From JAJDNH01 sp964552395 (GTDB lineage Bacteria; Acidobacteriota; Thermoanaerobaculia; Thermoanaerobaculales; Sulfomarinibacteraceae): DNA of 64,000 nt. Shown here piece after piece: positions 59,679-64,000 of the stretch. Below the pieces are notes generated by a model. That model was not told the DNA's origin, made no database searches, and saw only the letters and a program-made list of their open reading frames with translations. How positions within the stretch are numbered: the first letter of the stretch is position 1; each line of letters begins with the position of its first letter. The position numbers and the translations under genes were made by a program. The stretch is taken from assembly GCA_964552395.1 (NCBI GenBank), contig CAZKGM010000008.1, positions 42,680-106,679 on the forward strand. The letters are read 5' to 3'.

Positions 59679-60989
59679 ATGCGCACCACCCTAGCCGCCG
59701 CGTGTTCGCTGCTTGCCTTACTGGTCGTGGCCACGCCGGCGGCGGCCGGCATGGTCGTCCACATGCACCTGGATGATACCATCCAACCGGCCTCTCAACG
59801 GTATGTGGAGCGGGGCCTGCGCGAGGCGGCGGAACGTGGGGCCAGTCTGGTCGTGCTTCAGCTCGATACGCCGGGCGGGCTCATGAGCTCGACGCGCAAG
59901 ATCACCACCGCGGTGACCTCATCCAAGGTTCCGGTTGTCGTATATGTCGCTCCGGCGGGTGCGCAAGCTGCCTCGGCTGGGTTCTTCGTCCTGATGGCAG
60001 CGGATGTGGCGGCCATGGCCCCGGGATCCAACACCGGCGCGGCGCACCCGGTGGGGGGACAGGGAGAGAACCTGCCCGGGGACGTGCGCGAGAAGGCCAC
60101 CAACGACTCGGCGGCGATGGTGCGTGCGCTGGCGAAGCCGCGCGGCCGCAACCCGGAGCTGGCGGCGAAGGCGGTCACGGAGAGCGTCTCGTTCACCGCG
60201 GAGGAAGCGCTCAAGGACGGTCTCATCGATATGGTCGTGCCGGACCTGGCGACGCTGATCGACAGGCTGGACGGCACCGAGGTCGAACGGTTCGACGGCA
60301 CGAAGCAGACGCTGAACCTTGCCGGAGCGGCAGTCGAGGAGCTCCCTCCAACGGGCGCCGAGCGGTTCCTGTCGGTGCTCGCGAACCCCAACGTAGCCTA
60401 CCTGCTGATGGCGCTCGGCACGCTCGGGATCTACTTCGAGCTGTCTCATCCCGGGGCGGTGCTGCCCGGCGTCGTCGGGGTGATCGCGATCCTGCTGGCC
60501 CTGTACTCGATGTCGGTGCTGCCGGTGAACCTGGCGGGGGCCGCCCTGCTCGTGGTCGCGCTCGTGCTATTCATCCTGGAGGTCAAGGTGACGAGCTACG
60601 GGCTGTTGACGGTCGGTGGTCTGGTCTCGTTCGTCCTCGGGTCGCTGATGCTCTTCAACGCCCCGATTCCCGACATGCGGGTGAGCCTGGGGGTAATCGT
60701 CCCAACCGCGCTGGTGATGGCGCTGGTCATGGTGTTCCTGCTGTCGCGGGTGCTCGCCGTCCACCGGCGGCGGCCGGTAACCGGTCGCGAGGGCTTGGTG
60801 GGCGAGGTCGGCGAGGCCCGTACCGAGATCGATGGCAAGGGCCGCGTGCTGGTGCACGGTGAGTACTGGGATGCCGTATCCCGGGGCGGCCGCATCGAGG
60901 CCGGTACGCCGGTGCGCGTGCTCGTAATCGACGGCCGAACCCTCGAGGTGGAGGCCGTGTCTTCCGACATGACTGGGAGGTCGACATGA
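59679..60989 (+). CDS. nfeD: NfeD-type membrane serine protease (ClpP class)
   Basis: 436 residues from the ATG at 59679, giving a signal peptide (LLALLVVATPAAAGM). ClpP-like protease domain (about 25-230) with LQLDTPGGLMSSTRKI, catalytic Ser in GAQAASAGFFVLMAAD and Lys in VREKATNDSAAM (Ser-Lys dyad). Four membrane helices (about 245-365) and a C-terminal OB-fold NfeD domain (GREGLVGEVGEARTEIDGKGRVLVHGEYWDA). It is the long NfeD form that acts with the slipin encoded next (ATGA overlap); together they degrade or organise membrane proteins. Confidence 0.93.
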   Translation: MRTTLAAACSLLALLVVATPAAAGMVVHMHLDDTIQPASQRYVERGLREAAERGASLVVLQLDTPGGLMSSTRKITTAVTSSKVPVVVYVAPAGAQAASAGFFVLMAADVAAMAPGSNTGAAHPVGGQGENLPGDVREKATNDSAAMVRALAKPRGRNPELAAKAVTESVSFTAEEALKDGLIDMVVPDLATLIDRLDGTEVERFDGTKQTLNLAGAAVEELPPTGAERFLSVLANPNVAYLLMALGTLGIYFELSHPGAVLPGVVGVIAILLALYSMSVLPVNLAGAALLVVALVLFILEVKVTSYGLLTVGGLVSFVLGSLMLFNAPIPDMRVSLGVIVPTALVMALVMVFLLSRVLAVHRRRPVTGREGLVGEVGEARTEIDGKGRVLVHGEYWDAVSRGGRIEAGTPVRVLVIDGRTLEVEAVSSDMTGRST

Positions 60990-61747
60990 ATCCGTTAGGT
61001 TCCGGTCTGGGGATCGCCATCATTATCGCCGTGTTCCTCTTCTTCAAGTGGATCAATATCCTCAACGAGTACGAACGGGCAGTCATCTTCAGGCTCGGGC
61101 GGGTCCTGCCCGAGCCCAAGGGGCCGGGCTTCGTGTTCGTCTTCTGGCCGATCGACCGCATGATCAAGATCAGCCTGCGCACCGTCGTGCACGACATTCC
61201 GCCGCAGGACGTGATCACGCGTGACAACGTTTCGGTCAAGGTCAACGCGGTCGTCTACTTCCGTGTGATGGGGCCGATCAAGGCCGTGATCGACGTCGAG
61301 AACTACATCTATGCCACCTCCCAGCTGGCGCAGACCACGCTGCGCTCGGTTCTCGGCGAGGTGGAGCTCGACGAGCTGCTGTCACAGCGGGAGAAGCTCA
61401 ACCTGCGCCTGCAGACGATCATCGACCAGCACTCCGACCCGTGGGGGGTCAAGGTCTCCATGGTCGAGGTCAAGCACGTCGACCTGCCCCCGGACATGCA
61501 GCGGGCGATGGCCAAGCAGGCCGAGGCGGAGCGCGAGAAGCGGGCCAAGATCATTCACGCCGAGGGCGAGCTGGATGCGTCGCTGAAGCTCGCGGAGGCG
61601 GCCGCGGTGATGCAGAAGGAGCCGGTGTCGGTACAGCTGCGCTACCTGCAGACGCTGACCGAGATCTCGACCGACAACGCCTCCACGATCGTGTTCCCGA
61701 TTCCGCTGCAGTGGCTGGAGAAGGTGATCGGCGGAGGCGGCGCCTGA
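60986..61747 (+). CDS. Slipin (stomatin-like SPFH/band 7 protein)
   Basis: 253 residues. One membrane helix (IAIIIAVFLFFKWINIL) then an SPFH domain: EYERAVIFRLGRVLPEPKGPGFVFVFWPID, VKVNAVVYFRVMGPIKAVIDVENY, and a coiled coil KQAEAEREKRAKIIHAEGELDAS. The C-terminal STDNASTIVFPIPL matches the site cut by long-form NfeD proteases in archaeal homologues. Overlaps nfeD by ATGA, the classic pair. Confidence 0.95.
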   Translation: MNPLGSGLGIAIIIAVFLFFKWINILNEYERAVIFRLGRVLPEPKGPGFVFVFWPIDRMIKISLRTVVHDIPPQDVITRDNVSVKVNAVVYFRVMGPIKAVIDVENYIYATSQLAQTTLRSVLGEVELDELLSQREKLNLRLQTIIDQHSDPWGVKVSMVEVKHVDLPPDMQRAMAKQAEAEREKRAKIIHAEGELDASLKLAEAAAVMQKEPVSVQLRYLQTLTEISTDNASTIVFPIPLQWLEKVIGGGGA

Positions 61748-61750
61748 CGC

Positions 61751-62365
61751 ATGGGACGGACCTACTACCAGATCGAGCTGTCGGCGCGGCAGCTGACGGT
61801 GCTCCTCGTCGTGGTCGCGTTGCTGATGGTGGCGGCCTTCGCGCTCGGCTATGCCGCCGCCTGGTCGATGCTGTCATCGGAGGGCGCCCGCGGTCTTGCG
61901 GCGATCCCCCCAGCAGCGACCCCGTCGCCAACGGCGATCCCGGAGGTCATCGTTCCCACTCCCACCCCGCAGGCCGCGGTATCGGTGGCGACCCCACTTC
62001 CCGTCGAGGCGACCGCGGCGCCGCCGGCCCGCCCCACGGCACGGCCGACCGCGGCGCCGCCGGCCCGCCCCACCCCTGCCGCGCGTCCCGCTCCAACGGC
62101 CGCCCGGCCCGTCGCCTCCGAGGCGCAGTTTTGGGTGCAGATCCTGGCCGGAAGGCGTCGTGACGGCCTGCGCTCCGCCCAGCGTCGGCTGGCCAAGCTC
62201 GGCTTTCCGCCGACCCATCAGAGGGTGGTCCGTTCCCACACCGCCACCGGGAATGTGCTGTACAAGCTCCGGGTTGGACCGTTTCCCGACCGGGAGTCGG
62301 CGGAAAGGGTGAAGGTCCGCATGCACGCAGAGGGGTTTCCGGACGCCTGGGTGGTGACGCCGTGA
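61751..62365 (+). CDS. SPOR-domain membrane protein
   Basis: 204 residues. A short cytoplasmic start, one membrane helix (LTVLLVVVALLMVAAFALGYAAAWSML), a ~75-residue Pro/Ala/Thr linker (VIVPTPTPQAAVSVATPL) and a C-terminal SPOR domain (FWVQILAGRRRDGLRSAQRRLAKLGF, YKLRVGPFPDRESAERVKVRM). SPOR domains bind glycan strands lacking stem peptides at division sites. 3 bp after the slipin gene; overlaps lipA. Confidence 0.9.
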   Translation: MGRTYYQIELSARQLTVLLVVVALLMVAAFALGYAAAWSMLSSEGARGLAAIPPAATPSPTAIPEVIVPTPTPQAAVSVATPLPVEATAAPPARPTARPTAAPPARPTPAARPAPTAARPVASEAQFWVQILAGRRRDGLRSAQRRLAKLGFPPTHQRVVRSHTATGNVLYKLRVGPFPDRESAERVKVRMHAEGFPDAWVVTP

Positions 62366-63261
62366 GCTTCGGCGGCGCGGTACCAGCGCCGCGGCTGCCG
62401 GAGTGGATCCGCGCCCGACGAATGCAGCTGGGCGAGCTCCACGACATCAAGACCAGGATGCGCGCGGGCGGCCTCAACACGGTGTGTGAGGAGGCCCGCT
62501 GTCCCAACCGCTCAGAGTGCTTCAGCCGCGGGACTGCGACCTTCCTCATCAACGGGCGCACCTGCACTCGTAACTGCGCCTACTGCTCGATCGCCCACGG
62601 GCGCCCTCCGGCCCTCGACCCGAATGAGCCCGACGAGCTGGTTCGAGCGGCGTCCGAGATGGGTTTGAGGCACGTCGTCATCACGTCGGTCGACCGGGAT
62701 GACCTTCCGGACGGCGGGGCGGCGGCGTTCGTCGAGTGTATTCGACGGCTCCGAGAGCTTTCGGGTGCACCGACGATCGAGGTTCTGACGCCTGATTTCC
62801 GGGGCCAGATGAGCGCCGTTGACGCCATCATCGATGCGCAGCCCGACGTCTACAACCACAACGTGGAGACGGTGCCGCGGCTGTACCGGGAGGTTCGCCG
62901 CTCCGGGCGCTATCGGTGGGCCCTGGACGTGCTCGCGAGGGTGGCCGAGAGGGACTCCGAGATCCTCCGCAAGTCCGGGATGATGGTCGGGCTCGGCGAG
63001 GAGCCGAAGGAGGTCGTGGGCGTGCTCGAGGACCTGGCGCAGGCCGGCTGCCAGGTGGTGACGATCGGCCAGTACCTCCGACCAACCACGGCCCAGGTGC
63101 CGGTGATCCGCTACTGGCGTCCGGACGAGTTCGAGGCCATCGAGCGCGAAGGGGCGCGCCTCGGGCTCGATGTCTTCGCCGGGCCCTTCGTCCGTTCCTC
63201 GTACCGCGCCGAGGAGGCATTCCTGAGAGCCCACGGCTCGACGGCGTCCGCCGCGGGGTAG
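62362..63261 (+). CDS. lipA: Lipoyl synthase
   Basis: 299 residues from GTG at 62362. The auxiliary cluster motif CEEARCPNRSEC (C-x4-C-x5-C) and the radical SAM motif CTRNCAYC (C-x3-C-x2-C) are complete. VDRDDLPDGGAAAF, YNHNVETVPRLY and KSGMMVGLGE are family hallmarks; the C-terminal serine ligand (RSSY) is present. It inserts two sulfurs into octanoyl groups of 2-oxoacid dehydrogenase subunits. No lipB nearby. Overlaps the SPOR gene, so it is the end of the nfeD operon. Confidence 0.96.
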   Translation: MSFGGAVPAPRLPEWIRARRMQLGELHDIKTRMRAGGLNTVCEEARCPNRSECFSRGTATFLINGRTCTRNCAYCSIAHGRPPALDPNEPDELVRAASEMGLRHVVITSVDRDDLPDGGAAAFVECIRRLRELSGAPTIEVLTPDFRGQMSAVDAIIDAQPDVYNHNVETVPRLYREVRRSGRYRWALDVLARVAERDSEILRKSGMMVGLGEEPKEVVGVLEDLAQAGCQVVTIGQYLRPTTAQVPVIRYWRPDEFEAIEREGARLGLDVFAGPFVRSSYRAEEAFLRAHGSTASAAG

Positions 63262-63712
63262 AGGCCTGCCACCCGCCCACCCGGGAAGACGGGAAACGGA
63301 AAACGGGAAACGCTCCCCCACCCACCCGGACCAGTGACGGAGTGACGAAGTGACGGAGTGACGGAGACCCCCACCCACCCGGAGAACGGGGCTGTAGCGC
63401 GCTTCAGAGGATGTGACGTTGGGACGGGCGTGCCGGGCACAGCTTCTTCCTGGAGCGAGAAGGGCAGCCTAGCCCGTTGCAGGGGAGAAGCTGATGCCGG
63501 GCAACCTCGGCCCTTGGCGTTCAGAGAACGGCTCCAGCTTTGGAAGAGGCGGCCCGAGCGGCTTCCGGCGGGAGCCGCCAAGTCGATCATCCGTCCTCGT
63601 GTCGTTGCTCCCGCCGGAAACGCGAGGCGGGCGGTCGCTTTGGGCCGCACGGCCGCCGGAGCGACAGAGAACTTCCCCCCGTTGTCTCACTACAGGGATC
63701 CCCGCCACGGCA
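63262..63712. repeat. Mosaic repeat modules after lipA
   Basis: No gene. Three CCCACCCGG-type stretches (about 63271, 63320, 63372) bracket four 8-bp units GTGACGRA (63334-63365). GTAGCGCGCTTCAG (63395), a CCCTTGGCGTTCAGAGAA-like stretch (63511) and CGCACGGCCGCCGGAGCGACAG (63646) follow. These match modules at 20.14-20.55 kb, but the last two are in the opposite order there. Confidence 0.6.
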
Positions 63713-64000
63713 GATCCCCGCCACGGCAGATCCGCGGCCTGCGGCCGCACCCCTCGAGGCTCGTCAGTCCGTCCACGAGGAGGACCTCGGGCCGTCCTGC
63801 TGGCCCCGAGGGGCCGCTGCGCTCGGATCTGCCTCCCGGGTTCTCCGAGAGGTTGTGAGCCCCCTTTCCTACCTATTTGGAGAGGGATCGCGCAGGAGCG
63901 CCCTCTCGCACCCCGCCCCTGCGCTCGCTTCGTCGTCGCGACCAGGAGGTCAGCGACTCCTCGCTCGCTGGCGGCGAGGCGCGAGGAGAACGCCCTGCGC
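63713..64000. repeat. Structured dispersed repeat, copy B (cut by window end)
   Basis: Matches 19570-19851. The first 16 bp (CCCGCCACGGCAGATC) are tandemly duplicated. Outer stem GGCAGATCCG/CGGATCTGCC is at 63725-63734 and 63824-63833. CGAGG-AGGA-CCTCG (63776-63789), CCCTTTCC/GGAGAGGG (63862-63886) and CTCCTCGC/GCGAGGAG (63957-63988) correspond to copy A stems with changed bases. The final long stem is interrupted by the window end. Confidence 0.75.

Noticed and set aside
63334..63365. Tandem GTGACGRA units as a possible CRISPR array
   Set aside because: Units are 8 bp with no spacers; no cas genes in the window.

Overview
The window is a GC-rich (about two-thirds G+C by eye), gene-dense stretch of a chromosome from a Gram-negative bacterium. 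LolA, the PilQ secretin, YajC-SecD-SecF, a SPOR-domain protein and an aerotolerance-type Bat operon all point to a two-membrane cell envelope. The mix of PilMNOPQ, two PknB-type kinases, Bat/MoxR/DUF58 operons, a bifunctional Rel and IPT-repeat lipoproteins fits Acidobacteriota (Thermoanaerobaculia/Holophagae-like). That assignment is inference from gene content, because no rRNA lies in the window. No tRNA, rRNA, CRISPR array, prophage or intact insertion sequence was found.

Layout. 1-2.4 kb: the C-terminal part of an M16 protease, a small unknown gene and a MITE-like element. 2.4-7.8 kb (minus strand): two membrane Ser/Thr kinases around an MBL-fold hydrolase. 8.0-16.5 kb: MoxR, DUF58, BatA, BatB/C and BatD, ending with a GAF-GGDEF diguanylate cyclase. 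16.9-19.5 kb: HtrA protease, a strong terminator and MnmA. 19.5-20.6 kb: a gene-free block of structured repeats. 20.6-28.1 kb: DUF3467, a TatT-like protein, serine acetyltransferase, then lolA-tgt-yajC-secD-secF. 28.5-30.8 kb: rel and rpmB. 31-39.3 kb: pilMNOPQ followed by two lipoproteins. 39.4-47.3 kb: TPR and roadblock proteins, accB-accC, shikimate kinase, a phosphoesterase, a HEAT-cyclophilin-thioredoxin fusion and a 2-hydroxyacid dehydrogenase. 47.3-50.1 kb: two glycosyltransferases bracketed by inverted copies of one intergenic repeat. 50.2-53.7 kb (minus strand): an ABC exporter and a CorC/HlyC protein. 53.8-58.8 kb: a membrane protein, then a second MoxR-DUF58 pair with a TgpA-type transglutaminase. 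58.7-63.3 kb: PAP2 phosphatase, NfeD protease, slipin, SPOR protein and lipoyl synthase. 63.3-64 kb: a second copy of the structured repeat block, cut by the window end.

Most genes serve the envelope (protein export, folding and quality control, type IV pili, lipoprotein traffic) with some housekeeping metabolism (fatty-acid initiation, lipoate, queuosine and thiouridine tRNA modification, stringent response). Many genes overlap by ATGA or GTGA, so long operons are likely.

The features that routine annotation would miss are: (1) a dispersed element of about 285 bp whose hairpins are kept by paired changes between two copies; (2) TANNNT boxes lying 6-8 nt before the start codon of several first genes, suggesting leaderless transcripts; (3) a 168-bp MITE with TA flanks that supplies a stop codon; (4) a SecF with a large periplasmic insertion; and (5) the HEAT-cyclophilin-thioredoxin fusion.
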